Below, piece by piece: positions 8,634 to 16,717 of a stretch of 64,000 nucleotides of DNA. A program made the translations under genes and the position numbers. The stretch lies in NCBI RefSeq assembly GCF_005886805.2, contig NZ_CP045429.1:4531234-4595233 (forward strand), given 5' to 3'. Position 1 is the stretch's first letter, and the number at the start of each line of letters is the position of its first letter. The DNA is from Pseudoalteromonas rubra. Its GTDB lineage: Bacteria > Pseudomonadota > Gammaproteobacteria > Enterobacterales > Alteromonadaceae. Under the pieces are notes generated by a model, which saw nothing but the letters and a program-made list of their open reading frames with translations, made no database searches and had not been told where the DNA came from.

Positions 8634-10333
8634 TCCTTTGCCATCAGAGCAACTGGCAGGTCAGGCGCCACCCATACCCGGCTGTCCTCTGCTGCTCCCT
8701 GTTGATGAAATTGCGACGAGATCACACCTATTTGGCCACTGTAGGGTAAAGTAAACCAGCCTGCTTCGCCGATGGCATTAGGCCGAGTACCTGAGGGTTC
8801 GCCAACCACAATAGCGCTGGTCAGCTTATCGATCCCCATTAGCAGATCATGGCCAGCCGAAAAAGTATTACGCCCTGCCAGGATCATCAACTTGCCATCT
8901 GGTTTGAGCGCCTCAAACAGCACCGCTGTGGCGATGGTACTGGGCAACAAAAAGCCATTTCCCCCGCTGTTATCGCGCAGATCCAATATAAAGTGTTCGG
9001 CTTGCCCGGCCAGCAAGCGCTCACGCAGTTGCTGATTAAAGACATCCAGCGACATATCCTGGCGTTCATGCACCGCATTAAAGTTCACATACAGCGCCTT
9101 GTGAGCAGGCAATAGTTTTGACCAGTAAGGGCCTGAGTGCGAGTGCTGGCGTGGTAACTTAGGAAAGCCATTGAACTGAATAGCTCGCGGGGTCAGTATC
9201 TGTTGCTGTGCTTGCTGATCCTGGCCTCGGACTGTCAGTGCGATTTCATTGGTCTGTTCAATGATCCCCAGCCCTTGTAATACCGGGGCGAGACTCAAAT
9301 AGTAGGGCCCCAGCCAGGCTTGCTGCATATTGTTGTCTCGCGGATTGACCTCTCCCGTTTTCGCCAACGCCTGTAACGCAGGTGTGTTGCCTATGGTCAA
9401 AACCTGCATGCCGACAAGATGCTGATACTCTGCGTCGGCCGCCACAATAAACAGCCCCTCCTCAAACAGATAAAACTGCACGGGCAACTGCTGATAATTA
9501 CCCACTTTGCCCCATGCCGGAATGATAAAGTTGTGGCCATTTTCCAGCATGCCGAGCAGCTGCATCAGCTCAAACACAATTTGCTGATCGCGCAAAGCGG
9601 GAATGCGCTTATCAATTTGCGCCACTTTGTGCGCAAAGGCCTGCTCACTCATGCGATGAAAGGCCGATACATGTAAACGCCGGATCTCTGCGGCCAGATA
9701 ATGCAGATCATAGCGCCAGCGTGCATCTCTGTCCGACTCCGCTGTGGGCTCTGCTCCCACTAACCGGCGAAAGTCGACATCCTGTGCAAATGCAGCAAAA
9801 TGTAGATTCGGCTTGCGACTAAACACACCGCGGCCCGTTAGCGAAGGTTTATCATCCCAACGCGCCTGGAGCGCTCGCTCCAGCCACATCATGGCATTGT
9901 GCTTGTCTTTGAGCGCACCATAGAGTTCCGCCAGGGTCATCATCATATCATTGGGGTTATCATGCCATTTAGGCAAACGTTGCAGCCGCACGCCCAACTG
10001 CAATGCCTTTTTGAGGGGCGCAATGGCGTCCTGCCAGCGTTGTTGCTGCCGATAACCCAGGCTCAGTAAATACCAGGTGACCCCATCGTTTTGGTAGTCT
10101 TCGGTCAGCGTGGTGGCCAATTTAACGACCGCAGGCCAGTTTTCCTGCTCAACCAGCGTGAACAGCTGCTCTTTACTATGGTAATAGCCAACCGGATCGC
10201 GCACCTGATTGGGCAAAACTGGGATCTGATACGCATCGTTATGATACCCGGGCGTGCCTCGCAATGGCGTTGCCTGTGATTGCTGACCACTCAATACGAT
10301 GAGTCCAAGTAGTCCAAAAATGACTTTATACAT
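8567..10333 (-). CDS. Secreted TPR plus S41-like (tail-specific protease fold) protein
   Basis: 588 residues with a signal peptide (MYKVIFGLLGLIVLSG...QATP). Residues about 50-170 contain TPR-like helices (NWPAVVKLATTLTED, RWQDAIAPLKKALQLG, KHNAMMWLERALQARW). The C-terminal half resembles the S41 peptidase fold: FILDLRDNSGGNGF, then GRNTFSAGHD holding the likely nucleophilic Ser, then VGEPSGTRPN. No PDZ domain is obvious between them. A perfect ribosome-binding site, AAGGAGA, precedes the ATG and is itself inside an inverted repeat. The gene is divergent in function but adjacent to an AraC regulator upstream. Confidence 0.75.
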   Translation of the reverse strand: MYKVIFGLLGLIVLSGQQSQATPLRGTPGYHNDAYQIPVLPNQVRDPVGYYHSKEQLFTLVEQENWPAVVKLATTLTEDYQNDGVTWYLLSLGYRQQQRWQDAIAPLKKALQLGVRLQRLPKWHDNPNDMMMTLAELYGALKDKHNAMMWLERALQARWDDKPSLTGRGVFSRKPNLHFAAFAQDVDFRRLVGAEPTAESDRDARWRYDLHYLAAEIRRLHVSAFHRMSEQAFAHKVAQIDKRIPALRDQQIVFELMQLLGMLENGHNFIIPAWGKVGNYQQLPVQFYLFEEGLFIVAADAEYQHLVGMQVLTIGNTPALQALAKTGEVNPRDNNMQQAWLGPYYLSLAPVLQGLGIIEQTNEIALTVRGQDQQAQQQILTPRAIQFNGFPKLPRQHSHSGPYWSKLLPAHKALYVNFNAVHERQDMSLDVFNQQLRERLLAGQAEHFILDLRDNSGGNGFLLPSTIATAVLFEALKPDGKLMILAGRNTFSAGHDLLMGIDKLTSAIVVGEPSGTRPNAIGEAGWFTLPYSGQIGVISSQFHQQGAAEDSRVWVAPDLPVALMAKDYFAGKDAVLEAALTSLSGTSR

Positions 10334-10361
10334 TTGGTTCTCCTTCTAATCTGAGAACCAA
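10334..10361. promoter_or_regulatory. Inverted repeat covering the ribosome-binding site of the TPR/S41 gene
   Basis: TTGGTTCTC, 10 bases, then GAGAACCAA: a perfect 9-base inverted repeat whose right arm on the mRNA includes the GGAGAACC Shine-Dalgarno region directly before the ATG at 10333. It could be an mRNA hairpin that hides the ribosome-binding site, or a DNA operator for the neighbouring AraC regulator. Which one is not decidable from sequence. Confidence 0.5.
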
Positions 10362-10420
10362 TGTATTGAAAAATTTACTTTTATTCGTTCAGGATCCGGT
10401 TTCTGTACGTGTCAGGTTAA

Positions 10421-11476
10421 TCAGACCGTTGACTGTGCACGACAAAGCGTACGATACCGGGTGGGCGTCATGCCCGTGCGTGCTTTGAAGGCCTGATTGA
10501 AGGTCGACTTGGCATTAAACCCATTGTCCATCGCAATGCTGAGTATCGAGACCTCAGCGTACGCCGGATCGGCCAACTGTTTCTCTATCTGCTCAAGCCT
10601 GATTTCATTGATATAATTAGAAAAGTTATTATTCGAGACCGAATTAATCGCCCACGAAACCTGCTTAACACCCAGTGATAGCTGATCCGCAATGTGCTGA
10701 ATACTCAGCCTTGGCTGACAAAATAATGCCTGCTCCCTTATTTGTGCATCCACTGCTTCAAATATCGACTGGGCTAACTGCTTGTCCTGGGCCGCTTCTT
10801 CGGGCTGACTCAGTGCCTGATACTGTGCCAGACGATTAAAAAAGTGCGGCTGCTTTATCACCCTCACCAGCAACAGGGACAAAATGCCAAAAAAGCCCAC
10901 CTCATGCGCAAAATACCAGTAGGCTTTCCATGGCATGGGCGTTATGGGCTGAACATTCATGCGCACAAAATCAGTCAGACTCAGTACAACATAACCGCCG
11001 AGCAACCAGGTCAGCCAGTTCAGGCCAACCGTAGGTGCGTCAGCATGTACCTGATACACCGTGTCACGATAGTCACGCAGCAGCTTCAAAGACGCCACCA
11101 GATAGCACAGTAGCATTACGCTACCCAGTGCAATAAGCGGCTGAACAAAATCGGTCAGGCCCAGCGAAGCTAACGGCAGCAGTAAATGACGGCCAGACTG
11201 CAGGACACTTCCAGATGCCCCCACCAATGTTCGGACACTGAGATACCAGACAGGCCCCATGGCCACAGTAAAAGCCGGGGTAATGACATACCCTGCCAAC
11301 GAATAACCAGCACTTTCAAGCACGTTGGCAACACAGAGTAAGGCCTGAAATACAAAAAAGAGCACCAGGCAACGGCTTTTCGGGTTTTGCCACACGAGTA
11401 TGGCAGCAAAGCACATTTGCCAGGCAAAGATCACCTGAAACAAAGTCAGCCCTGAAATACTAAGCGGGGTGAGCAT
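10421..11476 (-). CDS. AraC-family regulator with N-terminal membrane domain
   Basis: About 351 residues from the ATG at 11476, which has AAAGAG spaced correctly; the open frame extends to 11548 but then overlaps the previous gene. The N-terminal region has about seven hydrophobic segments. The C-terminal AraC domain holds LSIQHIADQLSLGVKQVSWA, SILSIAMDNGFNAKSTFNQA and TGMTPTRYR. It is the second membrane AraC protein in the first 12 kb and is organised like the one at 4699. It lies 37 bases downstream of the DUF1579-like gene, in the same direction, and probably in one operon. Confidence 0.85.
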   Translation of the reverse strand: MLTPLSISGLTLFQVIFAWQMCFAAILVWQNPKSRCLVLFFVFQALLCVANVLESAGYSLAGYVITPAFTVAMGPVWYLSVRTLVGASGSVLQSGRHLLLPLASLGLTDFVQPLIALGSVMLLCYLVASLKLLRDYRDTVYQVHADAPTVGLNWLTWLLGGYVVLSLTDFVRMNVQPITPMPWKAYWYFAHEVGFFGILSLLLVRVIKQPHFFNRLAQYQALSQPEEAAQDKQLAQSIFEAVDAQIREQALFCQPRLSIQHIADQLSLGVKQVSWAINSVSNNNFSNYINEIRLEQIEKQLADPAYAEVSILSIAMDNGFNAKSTFNQAFKARTGMTPTRYRTLCRAQSTV

Positions 11477-11513
11477 GTTTAACTCTTTATTATTGTTATG
11501 ATTTACTTCACAG

Positions 11514-12056
11514 TTATTTAAACTGTACTGTCTCGTTGCTGCGCACATAGGTACGCTGCTCTGGCTCAGTCCAGGTGCCCTGCTTGAGATACTGGGTGGA
11601 TACCGTAAAGCGACCCTCTTTAAACCGACTAATGGATTTTACCTGAGTAATGCCATCTTTGCTGCCGGTCACGTCCTCAACGGCCGCAAACTCAGTAGGA
11701 CTGAGTACGTCTATCGTCCCCTGCGTATAAAACCCGGCGGTGGTGAAATAGTAAAAAACCAGGGCGCTTTTACTCTTATCCCAGAAAATCAGAGACTCCC
11801 CACCATACATACCCGCATTAATAGAATGCAAAGTACGCACAGCCGTACCATTCAGCGCGCGCTCCCAGCGACTGATATCACGCATCGGCGGCTGGCCTGC
11901 CGGCACCGCGAAATCGGCCTGCCAGGTCCCAAGGAAAGGCTGAAAGACCGCCAGCTCTTGAGCGAGCTGCTTGGGGGGATCGTCTGCTGCCAGTCCAGAT
12001 AGGCTGCACAAGCCCAGTGCCAGGGTATAGATCCAGTACTTTATGATACGCGTCAT
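11514..12056 (-). CDS. Exported DUF1579-like protein
   Basis: 180 residues with a signal peptide cleaved near GLAADD. The mature part is a single small beta-barrel-like domain: FLGTWQADF, then WERALNGTAVRTLHSINAGMYGGES and LVFYYFTTAGFYTQG. This resembles DUF1579/lipocalin-like proteins, which often read LxGxW...R.L.G..v....... Role unknown. It is first in a likely two-gene operon with the membrane AraC regulator. Confidence 0.55.
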   Translation of the reverse strand: MTRIIKYWIYTLALGLCSLSGLAADDPPKQLAQELAVFQPFLGTWQADFAVPAGQPPMRDISRWERALNGTAVRTLHSINAGMYGGESLIFWDKSKSALVFYYFTTAGFYTQGTIDVLSPTEFAAVEDVTGSKDGITQVKSISRFKEGRFTVSTQYLKQGTWTEPEQRTYVRSNETVQFK

Positions 12057-12113
12057 GAGGTCGTCCTTTGTTGTGATTTTACTAAAAAGTAGCCAATGGA
12101 CCCTGAAAACACA

Positions 12114-12150
12114 AAAAGCGCCCCTAAAGTAGCCCTCAAGGTGCGCTTTT
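12114..12150. terminator. Rho-independent terminator after the LanB gene
   Basis: Arms AAAAGCGC and GCGCTTTT with extra CC/GG pairing and a loop of roughly 16 bases. On the minus strand the stem is followed by CTTTTTGTGTTTT. It sits 14 bases after the lanB-type stop and before the DUF1579-like gene. Confidence 0.7.
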
Positions 12151-12163
12151 GTCTCTTAATTGC

Positions 12164-15100
12164 TTAATCGGCTTTTTTATCGGCCGAAAAGTACTTACGA
12201 CGCAGCATATCGTGGATCACCAACTCTTGCTCACGACCATAGGCCTTGAACATTCGGTTATTGTGCATATGCAGTAACGACCCCAGTAACGTATCTTTAG
12301 TGCAATTGAGCTTGCCTTCATCGATCATACGATTCAAGACCGTCACTACTGGCTCTGCTGCCAGCGCCCATTGCGACAAGATAGTAAACAACGCCTGTTG
12401 CGCTTCATCCGCTTGTGCCTCAACCTGCAAAGTCAGCAGCGCAAAATCTTTATCCAGTTGTGCTTCATAATCACGATATCGATTCCCCAGCTGCTTACGC
12501 AGTGCACTGGTTTCATTAAACTCTCTGCCAAAACCGTCGCGTAACTGGCTGATCAGCGCAAACCGACCCGCTTCATCGTATTCAAACAAATCCAGCAGTT
12601 TATGGGTGTGTGCCAGCGCCATACGCCAGCGCACATCTTCACCGTACTCATCAATCAAGACACAGGTTTTAGCGATCAGCTCACTGTCATACATAAACAG
12701 CGACTCTACCAACGCCATAGATTCAGGTCCGCCGTAACGCTCCACTTCGCGCTCGTAAGTCATCAGTTCGACTTTATGTAGCTCGCCGCTCTCAACTTTG
12801 GGATCCAGCAGGGCATTTAGTTTAGGCAACAGCTGACCGCATAACAGCCCAGGGTCACCATGGAAACGCAAACGCAGATGCCAGTCCGGATCGCCATAGC
12901 GAATAAAGAACCACTTGTCGTAGAGGTCACCACTTTGCTCAATCATGGGTAACAATTCTTCCGTGAGCAATTGTTCAACCAGCGAATTACCCGAGTATAT
13001 CTTCAGGCTTAACCACTCAGATCCCGCACTAAAGCGACGTTTTAACGGGGCTGCGGTAATGTTGCCTAATGGATCATCGCTGAAGTGACGATGTGGTGGC
13101 GCATACTCGTTGGAAAAAGGAATAATGACTTCATTGCTGTAATGATCGCCTTGTGCATCAACCACTCTGGAGGGAAAATGCTGACTGATCACTTCTTTGA
13201 GTTCAACCCGACGATGGCCTTTTGTCTCAGCCAATAAAATCGCAAACATATCCGGGTTACGTAAATCCAGCTGTAACACATTGTCAGACATCGCAAAGCT
13301 GACCTGCGGGTCAAGCTGATAAGTTGCCAGTAAGGCATCCAGCTTAGCACGATCGAACTGACCTTTTTTGCTGATGGCTTCCAGTTCAGTTCTGTCGATC
13401 CGCCAGGTTTTTTCGCTCAGGATCAGGTTATCCAGCATCAGGCGTGGCACGAACGATGCCCGCTCCAGACTGGCTGGCAACTTAAACTGCGGTGGTCTGC
13501 CATCCTGATGTTGTAACATACACAGAAACTTATAAGCACTCAGGCTGCGAGCAGAGTAGTTATGTGCGCTCGACAATCGAGGCACCACCTGTTTGTTAAG
13601 TCGTTTACTCCAGAGCTTGACTTGCTGCCCCTCTACCCAGACATATAGATCACTGAGAGGGATCTGATATTCATCATCCAGTGCACTGTCGGCCAGGAAC
13701 ACAATTTCATACTGGCGCAGGTGCGGACGCGCGATGACATTACCGGGACGCCCTTCCGGCATGTGCACAACTTCAGCAAAGATCACCTCGTCGCTGTGCG
13801 CCTGTTCGGCTGCCAGGTGTGCCACCACATTGTTTTTAAGGCCCTCATCCAGATGACAAAAACGGCCCAGCAAATTGGCCGCAGAAGGACCATAACAGCC
13901 ATTAAACTTGTTGACCGGATTGCCACGTTCATCCTGATACAGACTCACCATAATAGCGAATGAATACGGGAACTTAGTGACAGCTTCTTTGTTGGTGATT
14001 TTTTGCTTCAGTTCTTTGCCACGCAATACCACACAATCTTTACCGCGATTTTGAGGCTGACTCAGGGCATCTTCAACAATGCCATCCAGCACGCTGACTT
14101 CCGGCATAGTCTGCTGAGCAGAGCCGCCTCGGGCCAGATTTAGTCCAGCCACCAAAGGGGCCTCGTAACCGGTTTCAGTAGAGATGCCTATCCCGGACTC
14201 GTCGTCGAGGATTTTATCAAGCGGAACAAACTGACCTTCAAAACGGGCATTAAACTGGGTCATAAACTGACTCAACGAGTTGCCCTGCTCAGAAACACTC
14301 AGACCGGCGATCAGTTCCAGTTGTTTTTGCAAGCGCAAGACTTCCTGCTCTGCAAGCTGGCAGTCATTAAAACTCCGATATATATCACTCTGGAAGAGCT
14401 TATTTTCCTGTACCTTCACCGGCAGACTTTGCAGATGAGTCAGCAATTGTTTATAGGGCGCGATATCCCCGGTTTTTTGTGCATCCAGCGTATCAATTTG
14501 TGCCAGTGCCGTGGCGAGCTTATCCGCCGTGTCGAGTTCTTTTATTGCGGTGATGGATTTTAATAGTGCGCGATCCGGTGATGCACCAGTTAGAGGCAGT
14601 GGGATATCAGCCAGTAACACGCCCTCATCAATCAGGTCCTGGATGTAGGCTTCCACTTCTTCCTGATCGGCTTCATCGTATTCGGCACAAAACTGCGCCA
14701 CCAGGGCATTGAAGCTTTTGCCATCGCGTGCGACGTCCAGCACAAAACGGAAGTACTCGTCACTTTCAACCGCGCTCAGTCGATACTGCATGGTCTCTTC
14801 AGACAGATAAGTTTCTATGTAGCGACACTGCTCAGCGATAAAATAGTGAGAAGAATTCGGCTTATACGTCAGCGTATCTGAGCGTGAGGCATGCTTGATA
14901 AAGTGATCTTTCAGCGCAGTGAGATAAAACATATCGAGCCGGGTTTTACGGCTGTCCTGCGTTAACTCAGCAACGTTCAGTTCGGTTTGCGGCGCAATGC
15001 TGCCCTGATGGATCCCGGAAAACAGGCCAAATGGGGTGGGTCGGGAGCACATGCGAACCATATATTTGATTAGCGCATGCGCCACTTTTTTTCCCTGCTT

Positions 15101-15310
15101 CGAGTCGGGTTTGGTACGCCACTGCTCAATCCGCTCAAGCAGAGACGGACTGGCCAGGTAAATGGCTTCTTCGACCCCGGGCGTGGCCAGCCAGGCTGCC
15201 AGCAGCACATTGGTGTCGGTATTGTCCTGCCCAAACTGTGCCAGTTGTTCCAGCCCCAGGCGAGGCGTACGAATTACAAAAAAATTATCACTTTTTAGTT
15301 GTTTAGACAT
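12164..15310 (-). CDS. Class I lanthipeptide dehydratase (LanB-type, full length)
   Basis: 1048 residues from the ATG at 15310 with GGGAG upstream; a GTG directly before it is less likely. LanB enzymes use glutamyl-tRNA to glutamylate Ser/Thr and then eliminate glutamate to give dehydroalanine/dehydrobutyrine. The family landmark RPTPFGLFSG lies near residue 90. The glutamylation domain runs to about 700. The SpaB_C elimination domain begins near 765 (GSEWLSLKIYSG) and includes YDKWFFIRYGDPDWHLRLRF. Both halves are in one protein, as in NisB and unlike split thiopeptide or goadsporin enzymes. It follows lanC by 10 bases and is last in the operon. No precursor gene is adjacent. Confidence 0.93.
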   Translation of the reverse strand: MSKQLKSDNFFVIRTPRLGLEQLAQFGQDNTDTNVLLAAWLATPGVEEAIYLASPSLLERIEQWRTKPDSKQGKKVAHALIKYMVRMCSRPTPFGLFSGIHQGSIAPQTELNVAELTQDSRKTRLDMFYLTALKDHFIKHASRSDTLTYKPNSSHYFIAEQCRYIETYLSEETMQYRLSAVESDEYFRFVLDVARDGKSFNALVAQFCAEYDEADQEEVEAYIQDLIDEGVLLADIPLPLTGASPDRALLKSITAIKELDTADKLATALAQIDTLDAQKTGDIAPYKQLLTHLQSLPVKVQENKLFQSDIYRSFNDCQLAEQEVLRLQKQLELIAGLSVSEQGNSLSQFMTQFNARFEGQFVPLDKILDDESGIGISTETGYEAPLVAGLNLARGGSAQQTMPEVSVLDGIVEDALSQPQNRGKDCVVLRGKELKQKITNKEAVTKFPYSFAIMVSLYQDERGNPVNKFNGCYGPSAANLLGRFCHLDEGLKNNVVAHLAAEQAHSDEVIFAEVVHMPEGRPGNVIARPHLRQYEIVFLADSALDDEYQIPLSDLYVWVEGQQVKLWSKRLNKQVVPRLSSAHNYSARSLSAYKFLCMLQHQDGRPPQFKLPASLERASFVPRLMLDNLILSEKTWRIDRTELEAISKKGQFDRAKLDALLATYQLDPQVSFAMSDNVLQLDLRNPDMFAILLAETKGHRRVELKEVISQHFPSRVVDAQGDHYSNEVIIPFSNEYAPPHRHFSDDPLGNITAAPLKRRFSAGSEWLSLKIYSGNSLVEQLLTEELLPMIEQSGDLYDKWFFIRYGDPDWHLRLRFHGDPGLLCGQLLPKLNALLDPKVESGELHKVELMTYEREVERYGGPESMALVESLFMYDSELIAKTCVLIDEYGEDVRWRMALAHTHKLLDLFEYDEAGRFALISQLRDGFGREFNETSALRKQLGNRYRDYEAQLDKDFALLTLQVEAQADEAQQALFTILSQWALAAEPVVTVLNRMIDEGKLNCTKDTLLGSLLHMHNNRMFKAYGREQELVIHDMLRRKYFSADKKAD

Positions 15311-15320
15311 CACTCACTCC

Positions 15321-16535
15321 CTATGCCATTAACAAACAATCAACCCAACCTGTGTCGTCATCAAACAAAGTGGTTAAAGCCAGGCCTATGCCGGCATACC
15401 CCATCAGAAAACCAAAATCTTCGTTGTATGCTTTATCTAAGCCGTTGTACGAATACAGAGATTCGACACCCCGCTCGGTGTATTGCCTAAGAGAATAATC
15501 AACCCAGTATTGCATTGCCTGAACGAAACGTGGGTGCGGCATGAGTTGATTCAGGATCTGGTAAATCACCGCCATACCATAAAAACCATGACAAAGGCCG
15601 GCGTCGGTAATATGACCGGACTGCTCATCGCGCCCGGCAGCATGTAAGCCGATTTCGAGAGCTCGCTCAACATAGCTCGGGCGATCCAGCTGCTGGCCAA
15701 CCCGCGCCAGTGTCATGGCAATGGTCAGGTCACCATAACACCAACCCAGGCGTGAATGATGCTCGCCCCCTGCGCTGGAGCCAAAACACGAATGCGAGGT
15801 ACAGTCTGTACTTTGCTGCTCTAACAGCCAATCACAGGCGCCCAGCAACAGGTTTGTCACTCGCTCTTTTAACGCCGGGATCTGCACCGCGGGCAACAGC
15901 GCCGCGATGATCCCAGGCACACCATGTGCCAGGCCGAGGTTATATTCTGGCTCGGTGGGCTCATCTTTATTAAAGCGATACACTGACTCTTGTGGTTGTG
16001 ACCAGGTAATATGGCCATTATCAAACCGGGTGGCTGTGCTTTCTAACCCGCTGACAATCACATCATACAGGGCCGTTTGATCAGACTGCTTAGCACGACG
16101 GGAGGCATAGGGAGCAAACCCGGACAGTCCGAGTACCATTTCAATTTCACCCTGCCAAGGTTGATGATCCAGTGATTCACGAAATAGTTCGTCGACTTCT
16201 TCCAGTAGCTCTGGATCGTAATTTTCTGGATCGGCCTGATTCAAGTATTCCAGCAGCCAGGCTTGCCCCGCCAGACCATTACTCAACTCAAAACTCTGCT
16301 GATCCAACCCTTCCTGGAGCGCTTCCAGCTTCTCAGTAAACAGTGCTTCGTCGACCAGGCTTGCATCGTACTCATAGGCTTTATATAAAAACAGCAATTG
16401 ACCAGCTAACCCACTCAGCAAGCCATGAGGTAAATTGGCATCTCGTACGCTGGTACTGACTTTGTCTGTGATAATTGCAAGAAGGGTGTTGATGGTGTCG
16501 CGCTGCTGCGTCGACAGTGAAAATTGCTCAGCCAT
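15321..16535 (-). CDS. Lanthionine cyclase (LanC-type)
   Basis: 404 residues from the ATG at 16535, chosen because AAGGA is well spaced from it; an ATG at 16541 is too close to that site. LanC catalyses addition of Cys thiols to dehydrated residues to close (methyl)lanthionine rings. The zinc ligands are visible: Cys266 in GWCYGD, then Cys315 and His316 in LCHG. His204 lies in LAHGVPG. The alpha-toroid GxxG repeats (LLSGLAGQ, LSNGLAGQ, MGYAGIG) are present. It sits immediately before lanB, 10 bases apart, and 177 bases downstream of the exporter gene. Confidence 0.95.
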   Translation of the reverse strand: MAEQFSLSTQQRDTINTLLAIITDKVSTSVRDANLPHGLLSGLAGQLLFLYKAYEYDASLVDEALFTEKLEALQEGLDQQSFELSNGLAGQAWLLEYLNQADPENYDPELLEEVDELFRESLDHQPWQGEIEMVLGLSGFAPYASRRAKQSDQTALYDVIVSGLESTATRFDNGHITWSQPQESVYRFNKDEPTEPEYNLGLAHGVPGIIAALLPAVQIPALKERVTNLLLGACDWLLEQQSTDCTSHSCFGSSAGGEHHSRLGWCYGDLTIAMTLARVGQQLDRPSYVERALEIGLHAAGRDEQSGHITDAGLCHGFYGMAVIYQILNQLMPHPRFVQAMQYWVDYSLRQYTERGVESLYSYNGLDKAYNEDFGFLMGYAGIGLALTTLFDDDTGWVDCLLMA

Positions 16536-16588
16536 GTTCATCCTTAATCTATTCGTCTTTCGTTATTGTTATCGTGCCCGCGTCGATA

Positions 16589-16613
16589 AGCATGCACCCG
16601 TAATGCATGCTTA
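16589..16613. promoter_or_regulatory. Hairpin between exporter and LanC genes
   Basis: AAGCATGCA, 7 bases, TGCATGCTT: a perfect 9-base inverted repeat in the only sizeable gap (about 180 bases) of the lanthipeptide-type operon. No T-run follows on either strand, so it may be a weak attenuator, an RNA processing site or a protein-binding site rather than a full terminator. Confidence 0.45.
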
Positions 16614-16717
16614 CTCGTTGTACCTGTGGAACCTTCTTTGACGTTAACCTAAAATATCCGCCTGCTCAACCGCAACCACTCATAATTTTTACATATTGAA
16701 AACAATACCGCGGTGCG

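Noticed and set aside
12246..12470. Plus-strand frames of 60-90 codons inside the LanB, LanC, exporter and atp genes
   Set aside because: All are shadows of long, well-supported minus-strand genes and lack ribosome-binding sites and family features.
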